This document shows positions 33,719-42,898 of a stretch of 64,000 nucleotides of DNA, piece after piece. The stretch is from Rhizobium lentis (GTDB taxonomy: Bacteria > Pseudomonadota > Alphaproteobacteria > Rhizobiales > Rhizobiaceae), in the NCBI RefSeq assembly GCF_014200175.1, contig NZ_JACHBD010000010.1, positions 1 to 64,000 on the forward strand. The letters run 5' to 3'. The translations under genes were made by a program, and so were the position numbers. The stretch's first letter is position 1, and each line of letters opens with the position of its first letter. The notes under the pieces are model-generated. The model did no database searches and was not told the origin of the DNA. It saw only the letters and a program-made list of their open reading frames with translations.

Positions 33719-35713
33719 TCAGGCGGCGGTATTGGCCTCGGCGCCGGTGAGAGCCAGATCCGAGACCTCACCCGTTGACGAATAGCCGGAAACAAGCTCC
33801 GCCAATGTCGCACGTGCAGCGATCATATCGTTCCGGTCCAATGCCGCGTTGAGCGCGTTGAGCCTTCGCGACAGCTCGGGCCAGGATAGGAAATCCTCGC
33901 GCGCCTTCATAATCCGAGGATGTTCGGTTGTTTCAGGATTATCCCCGATCAAAAGTTCTTCATAAAGCTTCTCGCCGGGCCGAAGACCGGTAACGGACAG
34001 CTCGATATCGCCTTCGGGATTGTTTTCGTCGCGGACGGCTAGCCCGGAAAGCTCCACCATCTTGCGGGCGAGATCGGCGATGCGAACTGGCTCTCCCATG
34101 TCGAGCAGGAAAACATCTCCGCCCTCGGCCATCGCGCCGGCCTGTATGACGAGTTGGGAAGCCTCGGATATGGTCATGAAATAGCGGGTTATATCAGGAT
34201 GTGTCAGCGTTACGGGGCCGCCTTCCTTGATCTGCTGCCGGAAAAGCGGCACGACGGATCCGGAGGAGCCGAGCACGTTTCCGAAACGGACTATGGAGAA
34301 ATTCGTCCGCATTCTGTGGGTAGTCGATTCCGCTGCGAGCGCCTGCAGGACCATCTCGGCCAACCTCTTGCTGGCGCCCATCACATTTGTCGGACGCACG
34401 GCCTTGTCGGTACTGATCAGCACGAAATTCGAGACGCCGCATTTATGCGCCGTGCGTGCCGCGACCAGCGTACCCATCACATTGTTCTTGATGCCTTCCA
34501 CGGCATTGTGTTCGACAAGGGGAACATGTTTGTAAGCGGCTGCATGATAGAGCGTCTGAGGTCGCCAGCTCTGCATGACATGTTCCATGCGATCCTGATC
34601 GCGGACAGAGCAGAGGATTGGGACGATCTGCAGATTTTCATATCTGTACAGTTCGGCCAGCTTCCGCAATTCGGCGTCAATACTGTAAAGCGCAAACTCG
34701 TTCTGATCGATGAGGATGAGGCTGGAAGGCCCGGTGCGCAAAATCTGACGACATAATTCGCCGCCGATTGAGCCGCCGGCACCGGTGACCATCACCACCT
34801 TGTTGCGCATCGACTTGTCGAGTAGCTCCTGGCGCGGCGCGACCGCTTCCCTGCCCAGCAGATCTTCGATTTCGAGCTCTCGGATGTCGGAGACGGCGAT
34901 GCGTCCCTGAGCCAGGGCAGTGAGATCCGGCAACGTGCGAACATTGACCCTGGCTTTACGGACGTGCTCCAGGATTTCGTTGCGGCGCTGCCGCGTTGCG
35001 GAGGGAAGAGCAAGAAGCACGTTGTGGACGCCGAGAGATTCGGCAAGCACCGGAAGATCCGAGGGGTCGTAGATCGGCAAGCCGCCCATGACGCCGCCCT
35101 TAAGACGCGGATCATCATCCAGGTAACCGACGACATTGAGTTCGGCGCTGTTCCTCAGGGCGCCGGCGAGTTGCCGCCCGGCCTTGCCTGCCCCATAGAT
35201 CAGCACCTTGGCGAGCATATTCTTGTGAAGGATGCGCTGGTAGGCATCCCCCAGCCAATAGCGGATACTCAACCTCGACAGCCCGATCGCAATTAACAGA
35301 AGGAAGGGCTGGAGGATGCCGACGGTTCTCGGAACACCCGGGACGCTGAGTGCTGTAAATATCGTCATGAAGGCAACGCCGTAGATCGCAATCGCCTTCA
35401 GAACAGTAATGAAAGCAGCCATATTGGCATAACGGAAGATCGCCCGATACATGCCCATGACGATGAAGATGGGAAGGGCCATGCACAGTGAAACGAAAAC
35501 CGGCAGCCACTGCACACCGGTCAGCACCGTCCATTCGTTCAGGCGGAAGCAATAGGCCAGCCAGATCGTCAGAACACAAAAGCTGGAATCCACCAGCAAG
35601 GCCAGAGCGCGTTTGGCAACCCGCGGCATCGCCAGCAGAGGGGCGACGAGCGCTTGCATCGGCATTAAGAACCATCCTGAGCGAGGCGTCTCAGTGGGAG
35701 TATTTTCAGGCAT
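33719..35713 (-). CDS. UDP-N-acetylglucosamine 4,6-dehydratase-like membrane protein (WbpM/CapD family)
   Basis: This 664-residue protein has four N-terminal membrane helices (residues about 30-150) followed by two nucleotide-binding domains. The catalytic one holds VTGAGGSIGGELCRQIL near residue 308. Its catalytic segment reads STDKAVRPTNVMGASKR, where Met replaces the usual Tyr before Lys. This SMK triad is normal for WbpM-type dehydratases. They convert UDP-GlcNAc to the 4-keto-6-deoxy sugar, the first step for many deoxy amino sugars. It is on the opposite strand to the sugar genes. Confidence 0.9.
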   Translation of the reverse strand: MPENTPTETPRSGWFLMPMQALVAPLLAMPRVAKRALALLVDSSFCVLTIWLAYCFRLNEWTVLTGVQWLPVFVSLCMALPIFIVMGMYRAIFRYANMAAFITVLKAIAIYGVAFMTIFTALSVPGVPRTVGILQPFLLLIAIGLSRLSIRYWLGDAYQRILHKNMLAKVLIYGAGKAGRQLAGALRNSAELNVVGYLDDDPRLKGGVMGGLPIYDPSDLPVLAESLGVHNVLLALPSATRQRRNEILEHVRKARVNVRTLPDLTALAQGRIAVSDIRELEIEDLLGREAVAPRQELLDKSMRNKVVMVTGAGGSIGGELCRQILRTGPSSLILIDQNEFALYSIDAELRKLAELYRYENLQIVPILCSVRDQDRMEHVMQSWRPQTLYHAAAYKHVPLVEHNAVEGIKNNVMGTLVAARTAHKCGVSNFVLISTDKAVRPTNVMGASKRLAEMVLQALAAESTTHRMRTNFSIVRFGNVLGSSGSVVPLFRQQIKEGGPVTLTHPDITRYFMTISEASQLVIQAGAMAEGGDVFLLDMGEPVRIADLARKMVELSGLAVRDENNPEGDIELSVTGLRPGEKLYEELLIGDNPETTEHPRIMKAREDFLSWPELSRRLNALNAALDRNDMIAARATLAELVSGYSSTGEVSDLALTGAEANTAA

Positions 35714-36045
35714 TGCTAACCAGCGTCTCGCAGATCAATAGACAACCACCTTCTTGTCGCTTTCTGCAACGAGCGCAACTGAAATAATCGGAAATCAAGG
35801 TCTCCCGCGCCGCTTATCTATCAGAAGTAGGCTATACAATGGCCATCTGCCCGTCCGCCCATTACCTTGCCGCCGGTACGGCAGGTGATTTTTCACGCTT
35901 CAGTCCCACTGCGCCTGACCCGCGTCAACCACAGAGCTCCATCATGCTCATGTCGGTGGATTGGGCTCAGTCATATGGGGGTTGCGCTCGTTCGGTCGTT
36001 TCCATAAACACATCCTGAAGATTGTATTGAGAGACGACGTAGAAA
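35714..36045. promoter_or_regulatory. Divergent region between wbpM-like gene and gmd
   Basis: This is about 330 bases separating divergent genes. It has no convincing frame and no recognised operator, and must include both promoters. A purine-rich GAGAGACGACG precedes the gmd ATG. Confidence 0.4.
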
Positions 36046-37107
36046 ATGACGAAAACCGCGCTTATCACTGGGGTGACTGGTCAGGATGGTGCCTATTTGG
36101 CCGAATTGCTTCTGAGCAAAGGCTATACGGTGCATGGTATCAAGCGGCGATCTTCGTCTTTTAACACCGGCCGTATCGAGCATATCTACCAGGATCCGCA
36201 TGAAGCCCATCCGCGCTTCATGCTGCATTATGGCGATATGATCGACTCGACCAATCTTCTTCGGATCGTGCAGCAGACGCAGCCGGATGAAATCTACAAT
36301 CTCGCCGCACAAAGCCATGTCGGCGTCAGCTTCGAAACGCCTGAATATACGGCAGACGCCGACGGCATTGGGACGCTGAGGCTGCTTGAGGCGATCCGTA
36401 TCCTCAGTCTTGAGAAGAAGACGCGATTCTACCAGGCGTCGACATCGGAGCTATACGGCCTCGTGCAGCAAGTGCCGCAGAACGAGAATACGCCCTTTTA
36501 CCCGCGCTCTCCCTATGCCGCAGCCAAGCTCTATGCCTATTGGATCGTGGTGAATTATCGCGAGGCTTACGGCATGCATGCGTCGAACGGCATTCTGTTC
36601 AACCATGAAAGCCCGCTTCGCGGCGAAACCTTCGTTACCCGCAAGATCACAATGGCGGTGGCTGCCATCCATCTCGGTCTTCAGGAGAAGCTTTTCCTCG
36701 GCAATCTCGACGCCAAGCGCGACTGGGGCCACGCGCGCGAATATGTCGAAGGCATGTGGCTGATGCTGCAGCAGAACAAGCCCGAGGACTACGTATTGGC
36801 GACGGGCGAGACGACCAGCGTGCGCCAGTTCGTCCAGTGGGCCTTCGCCGATGTCGGCATCACCCTAGATTGGAAGGGATCCGGCGTTGACGAGAAGGGC
36901 TATGACGCCGCCTCGGGTCGATGCCTTGTCGAAATCGATCCCCGGTATTTTCGTCCGACCGAAGTCGATCTTTTGCTTGGCGATCCGAGCAAGGCGCGTC
37001 AAAATCTGGGTTGGCACCACAAGACGCCGGTTCGCGAACTGGCCGCCGAAATGGTGCGCGAGGATATCAAGCACTGGAAGGCTCAAAACTTCAGGAAAGA
37101 GAGCTGA
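36046..37107 (+). CDS. gmd: GDP-mannose 4,6-dehydratase
   Basis: This 353-residue extended SDR opens KTALITGVTGQDGAYLAELLL with the TGxxGQDG motif specific to Gmd. It has YQASTSELYG near residue 125, with the catalytic Ser/Thr and Glu, and the YxxxK pair in SPYAAAKLYAYW. NGILFNHESPLRG and KRDWGHAREYVEGMW are Gmd signatures. It makes GDP-4-keto-6-deoxymannose, which Fcl (next gene) turns into GDP-L-fucose. No space separates it from the next gene. Confidence 0.96.
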   Translation: MTKTALITGVTGQDGAYLAELLLSKGYTVHGIKRRSSSFNTGRIEHIYQDPHEAHPRFMLHYGDMIDSTNLLRIVQQTQPDEIYNLAAQSHVGVSFETPEYTADADGIGTLRLLEAIRILSLEKKTRFYQASTSELYGLVQQVPQNENTPFYPRSPYAAAKLYAYWIVVNYREAYGMHASNGILFNHESPLRGETFVTRKITMAVAAIHLGLQEKLFLGNLDAKRDWGHAREYVEGMWLMLQQNKPEDYVLATGETTSVRQFVQWAFADVGITLDWKGSGVDEKGYDAASGRCLVEIDPRYFRPTEVDLLLGDPSKARQNLGWHHKTPVRELAAEMVREDIKHWKAQNFRKES

Positions 37108-38061
37108 GTGTCCGACTTGTCCAACAAGAAAATCTGGGTGGCCGGCCATCGGGGCATGGTGGGCAGCGCACTTGTGCGCCGGCTTCACTCAGAAAATTGC
37201 ACCGTCATGACGGCAACGCGTCAGGAGCTTGATCTCAAGCGGCAGGACGAGGTCGAAAGATTCGTCCAGGCAAACAGACCGGATGCAGTCATCCTTGCCG
37301 CCGCGAAAGTTGGCGGCATTCTTGCAAACGATACCTTTCCGGCCGATTTTCTTTACGATAACCTGATCATCGAGGCCAATATCTTCGAAGCCGCCCATCG
37401 CAGCGGTGTCGAAAGGCTTCTGTTCCTGGGCTCAAGTTGCATTTACCCCAAATTTGCGCCGCAGCCGATTTCTGAAGATGCGCTTCTGACCGGCCCGCTC
37501 GAGCCGACCAACGAATGGTATGCGATCGCCAAGATCGCCGGCATCAAGCTGGCCGAAGCCTACCGCAAGCAGCACGGCCGCGACTATATTTCGGCCATGC
37601 CCACCAATCTTTATGGCCCGGGCGACAATTTCGATCTGCAATCCAGTCACGTTCTGCCGGCGCTGATCCGGAAAATCCACCTCGCAAAGACGACCGGAGC
37701 TTCCGAAATTATCATCTGGGGAACCGGAACGCCCCGGCGTGAATTTCTTCACGTCGACGATTGTGCGGATGCGCTCGTTTTCCTGTTGAAGAATTATTCG
37801 GGCGCTGAGCACGTCAATGTCGGATCGGGGGAGGATATCGAAATCATCGAGCTCGCGCGCCTGGTTTGCCGCGTTGTCGGTTATGAAGGAACAATCGCCC
37901 ACGACCTCTCCAAGCCGGACGGTACCCCGCGCAAGCTGATGAGCAACGACAAGCTGAAGAACATGGGCTGGAAGCCGCGCATCTCGCTAGAGGAGGGGGT
38001 TCGCGCCGTATATGAATGGTTTCTGCAGGTCGAAGGCAACGGCGCCGCTGTGCGACAATAG
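37108..38061 (+). CDS. fcl: GDP-L-fucose synthase
   Basis: This 317-residue epimerase/reductase opens VAGHRGMVGSALVRRL with the Rossmann motif. It has LGSSCIYPKFAPQPISED near residue 108 and YAIAKIAGIKLAEAYR with the catalytic Tyr and Lys. MPTNLYGPGDNFD and GTGTPRREFLHVDDCADA are standard for GDP-fucose synthase (WcaG/Fcl). GTG start directly after the gmd stop, with AGGAAAGAGAG upstream as ribosome site. It finishes the sugar-nucleotide end of the polysaccharide locus. Confidence 0.96.
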   Translation: MSDLSNKKIWVAGHRGMVGSALVRRLHSENCTVMTATRQELDLKRQDEVERFVQANRPDAVILAAAKVGGILANDTFPADFLYDNLIIEANIFEAAHRSGVERLLFLGSSCIYPKFAPQPISEDALLTGPLEPTNEWYAIAKIAGIKLAEAYRKQHGRDYISAMPTNLYGPGDNFDLQSSHVLPALIRKIHLAKTTGASEIIIWGTGTPRREFLHVDDCADALVFLLKNYSGAEHVNVGSGEDIEIIELARLVCRVVGYEGTIAHDLSKPDGTPRKLMSNDKLKNMGWKPRISLEEGVRAVYEWFLQVEGNGAAVRQ

Positions 38062-38576
38062 CGGTCGAGGGGTTTAAAATCTCGTCGAGAATGGATGCCG
38101 TCGCCGATCCGTCGGCCCGGCAAGGTCAGCGTGCCGTCAGCACGGCGCGTGGCGCTGGTCTGATGTCTCTCCCTGAACAGAGCGGTTGATTCGAAGCGCA
38201 CGATTACGGCCGGAATCGCGGCAACCGTTCGCTGCTTTGGCAAGCAGCAGGTCAGACAATCGCACCGGCGCCTGTCGTCTCATCAATGAGGAAGATTTGG
38301 CTGGGGAACCTGGATTCTCACATGATTTCAAAGGCTTATCTAAATTCCCTTTGAATTCCCTCTGTTTTTCCGTCGCGAGCGACCCTGGATGTCACCTTTG
38401 TGCCCTGGCTCTGGGCGTCAGTCAATATGTAGGTTGAGCGGCAATTATTTCCGCTTCTGGAACCCGAAGCGGGCCTTCGCCGGCTGGTCACCCTCCAGCA
38501 GCTTTGGGTGGTGAGCGGAAGTTCACTCGAGGGCGATGGACGTCTGCAGAGCACTGGAACACCAGCAGTCTGGAAA
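38062..38576. other. Island border region with dispersed repeat copy 1
   Basis: This is about 515 bases between fcl and the LysR gene. It contains no intact gene. The copy of the dispersed repeat (38301-38465) occupies its centre. The rest may include remnants of mobile DNA, but I could not identify any. Confidence 0.6.
38301..38465 (+). repeat. Dispersed intergenic repeat, copy 1
   Basis: Similar by eye to copies at 46219-46400 and 54295-54463, same orientation. Shared blocks are TGGATTCTCACATGATTTCA, TGAATTCCCTCTGTTTT, CGCGAGCGACC, CACCTTTGTGCCCTGGCT and GGGC-TCAGTCAA. It ends in the palindrome AGCGGCAATTATTTCCGCT (38437-38455, one arm mismatch). No transposase is nearby. Confidence 0.75.
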
Positions 38577-39461
38577 CTACATGCGGGCCACTTTCCGCGC
38601 TAGCGCCAGAAACCCGAACAGGTGGGGCGATCGGTTGTCGCGCCGGTAGTTCAGCGAGAGCTTGGTGCCTGGGTTGAATCCCTCAAAACTCCGGTAGACG
38701 ACCCCGGTTCGCTCGTTTAGGGCGACCGACTGCGGCACGATGCAAACACCCACGCCGACCGAGACAAGACTGATTGCGGTCAGGAAGTCTTGAGCCATCA
38801 CCTGTGAGGCAGGGATGAAGCCGTTTCGCTTGCAGACGTCGAGAACGTAGTCCGCATAGCTCGGCCTCGGCCGTCGCGGGAAAAGCACGAACGTCGTATC
38901 TCGCAGCTCCCCGAGTTTCAATGGATCTGGAACATTGGCGTATCTGTCTGGCAGCGCAAGGACCAGGGACTCCTCGATCAGCGTCTCGGATTTCAGCTCC
39001 GGATCCTCGATCGCGGGACGCGCGACAGCAATATCGATCTCCCGTTGGATCAGTGCGCGCTGCAGCTCGGCGTTGTTCATGGCAGAGAGAGCCAGCTCGA
39101 TATCCGGATGGGCGAGTCGAAATGCCTTGATGATGTTGGGGAGGACGCCGAACGTCGCAGTGCCGACGAAGGCGATCCGGAGACGCCCTGCAACCCCCTC
39201 GCCGATGCGCCTCACCTCGCGCTCCGTCTGGTCGACGCGCTCGAGTATTTCTCTTGCCCGTTCCTGAAGCAGCTCGCCGGCTTGGGTGAGCCTTATCTGG
39301 CTGCGGCTGCGGTCAAACAGGATCGCGCCTATCTGCTTTTCGAACTGAGCGATCTGGCGACTGAGCGGAGGCTGGGCAATGCCTAGCCGCGCGGATGCCC
39401 GGCCGAAATGCAGCTCTTCCGCCACCGCCAGAAAATAACTCAGCCGTTTGAAGTCCATCAT
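38577..39461 (-). CDS. LysR-family regulator of the aromatic catabolic genes
   Basis: This 294-residue LysR protein is of the CatM/BenM/TfdR-like subgroup. The N-terminal helix-turn-helix is DFKRLSYFLAVAEELHFGRASARLGIAQPPLSRQI, and FGRAS with QPPLSRQI is typical of catechol-pathway regulators. The effector domain follows from about residue 90 (GRLRIAFVGTATFGVLP). It ends against the hydrolase gene set and is likely the activator of the adjacent ring-cleavage operon, responding to a muconate-type intermediate. The start may be ATG 39461 or the following ATG. It is the last gene of the minus-strand series, next to the dispersed repeat. Confidence 0.9.
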   Translation of the reverse strand: MMDFKRLSYFLAVAEELHFGRASARLGIAQPPLSRQIAQFEKQIGAILFDRSRSQIRLTQAGELLQERAREILERVDQTEREVRRIGEGVAGRLRIAFVGTATFGVLPNIIKAFRLAHPDIELALSAMNNAELQRALIQREIDIAVARPAIEDPELKSETLIEESLVLALPDRYANVPDPLKLGELRDTTFVLFPRRPRPSYADYVLDVCKRNGFIPASQVMAQDFLTAISLVSVGVGVCIVPQSVALNERTGVVYRSFEGFNPGTKLSLNYRRDNRSPHLFGFLALARKVARM

Positions 39462-39467
39462 CGTCCG

Positions 39468-40337
39468 TCAGGCATGAGCCAGCTCCGCCTGGGAGTGCCT
39501 CATAAGCTCCAGCGCCTCCTGAAAACAGGGTCGGAAGGCGGAAGGGTTCTCGCTCATCGGAAAATGTCCAAGATCCTTCATGATGGCAAGGGTGGCGCCG
39601 TCAATCGCTTCCGCCGTACGGCGGGCGTCCTCGGGTGTGCAGGTCAGGTCGTATTCTCCGCACATGATATGCACCGGCGTTTTTCTCGTGTCGATCATTC
39701 CCAGCCTGCCGGTGAGGCTGTCATCCTTCGTGTAGAAACTGAGATCGCCGCGGAACACACCCGGCCCCGATTGCATGAACATCCACTGGGTGTTCCAGCG
39801 TTCGACAGACGGCGCCTGGGGAGCAATATTGGCCGACACGAGGGCGGCGCCCATCTCTCCGCCGTGGGCGTCGGGACGATGGAACCAGTCGATATCATAC
39901 CAAGCGGGCTGGAAATCGGACGCCTCGATGGCGATGAACCCGGCAAAGCGATCGGGATGCAGCGCCGCCAGTTGCAGAGCGATCCGGCCTCCCATGGAGC
40001 ACCCCGCGAGGAGTGGCTTCTCCAGCCCCAGCGCATTGCAAAACGAGAGCACTGTTTCAATGTAGGTCCCGGTGGTCAGCAGGTATTCCGCCGTCTCGAA
40101 GCCTTCCGGCGGCAGGGACTTGCCGTGCCAGGGCAGGTCGAATGCCAGGAAGCGGTGCGAACTGGTGAACGCCTCGTCGTTGAGAATGAACCGCCATTGG
40201 CGGGTATCGGCTCCGGCGGTATGCAGGCAGACAACCGGGCGGCCCTGGCCGGCTTCCTCGAAGTAAACCCGCAATGGTGTGCCATCGACGGTCAGGCGGA
40301 CATACCGGCCGGTGATCGGTTCGATCGACGATGTCAT
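39468..40337 (-). CDS. Alpha/beta hydrolase (enol-lactone hydrolase-like)
   Basis: This 289-residue alpha/beta hydrolase has the nucleophile elbow AGCSMGGRIALQ with Ser114 and the oxyanion segment VCLHTAGADTRQWRF near residue 36. The acid is in CGEYDLTCTP and the histidine in LGHFPMSENP near the C-terminus. Members of this branch include 3-oxoadipate enol-lactonase and ring-cleavage-product hydrolases. Given the adjacent cycloisomerase, it probably opens the lactone formed after ring cleavage. It overlaps the next gene upstream (ATGA) and begins six bases before the LysR gene ends its upstream side. Confidence 0.82.
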   Translation of the reverse strand: MTSSIEPITGRYVRLTVDGTPLRVYFEEAGQGRPVVCLHTAGADTRQWRFILNDEAFTSSHRFLAFDLPWHGKSLPPEGFETAEYLLTTGTYIETVLSFCNALGLEKPLLAGCSMGGRIALQLAALHPDRFAGFIAIEASDFQPAWYDIDWFHRPDAHGGEMGAALVSANIAPQAPSVERWNTQWMFMQSGPGVFRGDLSFYTKDDSLTGRLGMIDTRKTPVHIMCGEYDLTCTPEDARRTAEAIDGATLAIMKDLGHFPMSENPSAFRPCFQEALELMRHSQAELAHA

Positions 40338-40735
40338 GGGCGTTCCTCCCGTCGACCCAGTGCCATGAATTCCTTGAAATAGCGCAGGTTCTTCACGAGA
40401 GTCAGAATGTCTCCGTCGATGCGGCCGTGCCCATATTTCACGAGGCCGAAGATGTCATGGTACCCAGGCTCTGGCAGCGGGTGCCAGAATTTGTCCAGCG
40501 CCTCACCTTTGACCCTGAGCGCGAAGCGCCACGGCAGTTTCTTGCTCGGACCTTCCTTGATCTCAACCACGCGGCCCTTCTCGAAGGTGAGGTAGAATTC
40601 ATCCCGGTCTATTTCGAGCAGCACGGTCTCATTGAACAGGCGCCCGAGGCGCAGGAGATGAGGGGTGGCGTTGAGCCTCCCCGCCATGTCTTCGAGTTTG
40701 AACCGATGGAGTGCGTAAGGCATTTCCGGTGTCAT
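40334..40735 (-). CDS. Small protein of unknown function in the aromatic operon
   Basis: This 133-residue soluble protein opens MTPEMPYALHRFKLEDMAGR. It has alternating strand/helix character, with LLEIDRDEFYLTFEKGRVVEI and a basic PSKKLPWRFALRVKG segment. It weakly resembles the SCP2-like lipid-carrier fold by eye, but I do not recognise a family. It is translationally coupled on both sides (ATGA overlaps), so it belongs to the catabolic operon, possibly as a ligand-binding or stabilising protein. The longer open frame upstream is antisense to nothing useful and was discarded. Confidence 0.72.
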   Translation of the reverse strand: MTPEMPYALHRFKLEDMAGRLNATPHLLRLGRLFNETVLLEIDRDEFYLTFEKGRVVEIKEGPSKKLPWRFALRVKGEALDKFWHPLPEPGYHDIFGLVKYGHGRIDGDILTLVKNLRYFKEFMALGRREERP

Positions 40736-41919
40736 TGGCTTCCTGCCTTGCGCGCCATGAAGCGCACCTTGTCTTCGTCGAGGGTCATGCCGAGGCCAGG
40801 ACCAGTCGGCACATGGATCTCGAACTCCTCGAAGACCAGCGGCGCCGCGACCAGATCGTCCACGAGAATACGGGGACCGAAGTGCTCGCTTCCCCATTCG
40901 AGCTTGGGGAGCGTCGAAAACACGGCCATGTGCGCTGCTGCGCCGATGCTGCTTTCCAGCAGGCATCCGCCGTAAAGCTCGATGCCGAATGCCTGCGCGA
41001 TGCCGGCCGCTCGCTTGAGCTCAAGGAGCCCGCCGCTTTTGACCAGCTTGAGGGAATAAACGCTTCCGCAGGCCTGCGAGGCGACGCTCGCCAGTTCCGT
41101 GTTGGTGAAGGCCGCCTCGTCGATGAGAAGCGGGATGCGGGTCCGCGACGCGACACGCGCCATGGCGTCACGTTGGGACGCCGGAACCGGTTGCTCGATC
41201 AGCGCCACGCCGAGTTCCTCGAGCGCGGGAAAGAGCCTGAGGCATAGTGCTTCCGTCCACGCTTGATTGACGTCGACGATAAGCCGCACGTCGTCGCCCA
41301 GGCCGGCGCGCAAGTGTTGCAGGCGCCTGACGTCGGCATCCGGCGTGTTGAATCCGAGTTTGATCTTGAAGTCCTTGTGCTGACGCAGACGTAGCTTCTC
41401 GCGTGCCTCCTCGAGTTCCTGTCCGGAATCGCCGGAGGCAAGCGCCCAGATCACGCCGATTCTGTCGCGGACCTGCCCGCCGAGCAACGCACTGGCGGGT
41501 AGGTCGAGCGTGCGGCCGACGGCATCAAAAAGTGCCGACTCAACCGCCGCCTTGGCAGCGAAATTGCGCGTGGCCGCCTTTGACATACGCACGGCATTGG
41601 CCTCGAACATCATCGCATTCTGATCTGCGAGGGCGGGGGCGAGATATTTCTCGATGACCGCCTGTATTGACTCCACACTCTCCTCGGCCCAACGCGGCCC
41701 ACCGAGCGTAGAGGCCTCGCCGATGCCCGTGACACCGTTCACAAGCATAACCCGCACGAGAACAAATCCCTGGTGGGCGATCTCCGTGTTCGAAAGCTTG
41801 TGCCGGCGAATGGTGGGAGCCTCGAGGATGGTCGCTACGATGGACCGAATCCGCATGTCCCGCATACCGGCCGCGGATTGGTCAGGAGTTGGGGATGGTT
41901 CAGCGATGGCGGGGGGCAT
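40732..41919 (-). CDS. Muconate cycloisomerase-like enolase-superfamily enzyme
   Basis: This 395-residue enzyme of the muconate lactonising (MLE) subgroup has the complete catalytic set with exact MLE spacing: Lys185 and Lys187 (KIKLG), metal ligands Asp216 (VDVNQAW), Glu242 (IEQP) and Asp267 (IDEA), and Lys291 (YSLKLVKSGG). MLEs convert cis,cis-muconate or substituted muconates to muconolactones; others in the family racemise amino acids. With the ring-cleaving dioxygenase next to it, cycloisomerisation of a muconate is the natural reading. The start at 41919 follows GAAAGG. The gene overlaps the one downstream (ATGA). Confidence 0.88.
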   Translation of the reverse strand: MPPAIAEPSPTPDQSAAGMRDMRIRSIVATILEAPTIRRHKLSNTEIAHQGFVLVRVMLVNGVTGIGEASTLGGPRWAEESVESIQAVIEKYLAPALADQNAMMFEANAVRMSKAATRNFAAKAAVESALFDAVGRTLDLPASALLGGQVRDRIGVIWALASGDSGQELEEAREKLRLRQHKDFKIKLGFNTPDADVRRLQHLRAGLGDDVRLIVDVNQAWTEALCLRLFPALEELGVALIEQPVPASQRDAMARVASRTRIPLLIDEAAFTNTELASVASQACGSVYSLKLVKSGGLLELKRAAGIAQAFGIELYGGCLLESSIGAAAHMAVFSTLPKLEWGSEHFGPRILVDDLVAAPLVFEEFEIHVPTGPGLGMTLDEDKVRFMARKAGSQ

Positions 41920-41992
41920 ATTCCTATTGCCTTTCGAGCTGATCCGCAGAGACGCCGCTCGGCGGATCGATGCTGGAATGCTGCTGCGGTGA

Positions 41993-42862
41993 TTACTCGG
42001 CGGCGACAGACATGGTGCCGGTAGCCGGCTTGAGCTTGAAATCGAATTCCATGACGAGATCCGTATCCGCGCCAGCTCCGGCCGTGCCCATCTTGCCAAT
42101 GAGGCTTTCCTTAACGGCGAAGACGGCGTCGTTGTCGAGATACTCGGTATCCGCGTCATAGATCTGCGACACAAGGCCTTGATAGCCATCTTTCTTGAGC
42201 ATGAAGTGGATATGGCCAGGACGCCACGGGTGGTGGCCCATATAGTTCAGCAGTTCGCCGGCTGCGCCGTCGTAGGGGATCGGATAGGGAACCGGCCGAA
42301 TTCCGACGAATTCGTATTCGCCTTTTTCGTCGGTCAGGAAGCGGCCGCGAAGATTGTAATCGGGCTGATTCGGATCCTGCTGTTCATAGAGGCCGTTCGG
42401 GGCGTCCTCCCAAACGTCGACCGTCACGCCCTCAACGGGACGTCCGGCCGTATCGCGGACGGTTCCGCGGACACGTACGGTCTCAGAGCCTTCGAAGCTC
42501 TTCTGAACAATCGAGGCGCCCTTCGGCAAAACCGGCGGGTTGTCGCGATAGAACGGCCCGAGGACAGTAGATTCGCTCTCACCATCGGTCACGGCGTGGT
42601 CGAGCATGTCGACCAGAACTTCGACACCCAGGATATCGGAAAGCAGAATGAACTCGTTGCGAGCGTCATCAGAGATATGTCCGGCACGGACGAGGAATTG
42701 ACAGGCTTCAATCAGCTCCGCGTGGGTGATCTTCGCCTCGATACAGAAGGCGTGGATGTGGCGGATCAGGCTTTCAAGAATCTCACGGTTGCGGGCCGGG
42801 ATATCCGAAGACAGCGCGGCGATTACGACATCCGAGATGTTTTGCTGGGTTACGTTTCGCAT
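41993..42862 (-). CDS. Intradiol ring-cleavage dioxygenase (catechol/hydroxyquinol 1,2-dioxygenase)
   Basis: This 289-residue non-haem Fe(III) dioxygenase has all four iron ligands: Tyr159 (NGLYEQQ), Tyr193 (VPYPIP), His217 and His219 (RPGHIHF). An N-terminal helical dimerisation domain (residues 1-100) is present, as in catechol and hydroxyquinol 1,2-dioxygenases. Such enzymes cleave between the two hydroxyls to give muconates or maleylacetate. The HPWRPGHIH and LGPFYRDNPP motifs are compatible with hydroxyquinol or catechol enzymes; the substrate cannot be chosen by eye. Located between the cycloisomerase and flavin reductase genes. Confidence 0.9.
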   Translation of the reverse strand: MRNVTQQNISDVVIAALSSDIPARNREILESLIRHIHAFCIEAKITHAELIEACQFLVRAGHISDDARNEFILLSDILGVEVLVDMLDHAVTDGESESTVLGPFYRDNPPVLPKGASIVQKSFEGSETVRVRGTVRDTAGRPVEGVTVDVWEDAPNGLYEQQDPNQPDYNLRGRFLTDEKGEYEFVGIRPVPYPIPYDGAAGELLNYMGHHPWRPGHIHFMLKKDGYQGLVSQIYDADTEYLDNDAVFAVKESLIGKMGTAGAGADTDLVMEFDFKLKPATGTMSVAAE

Positions 42863-42898
42863 TTTCTCCTCCTCAAACGTGTAAGTATGCGGTTCATC

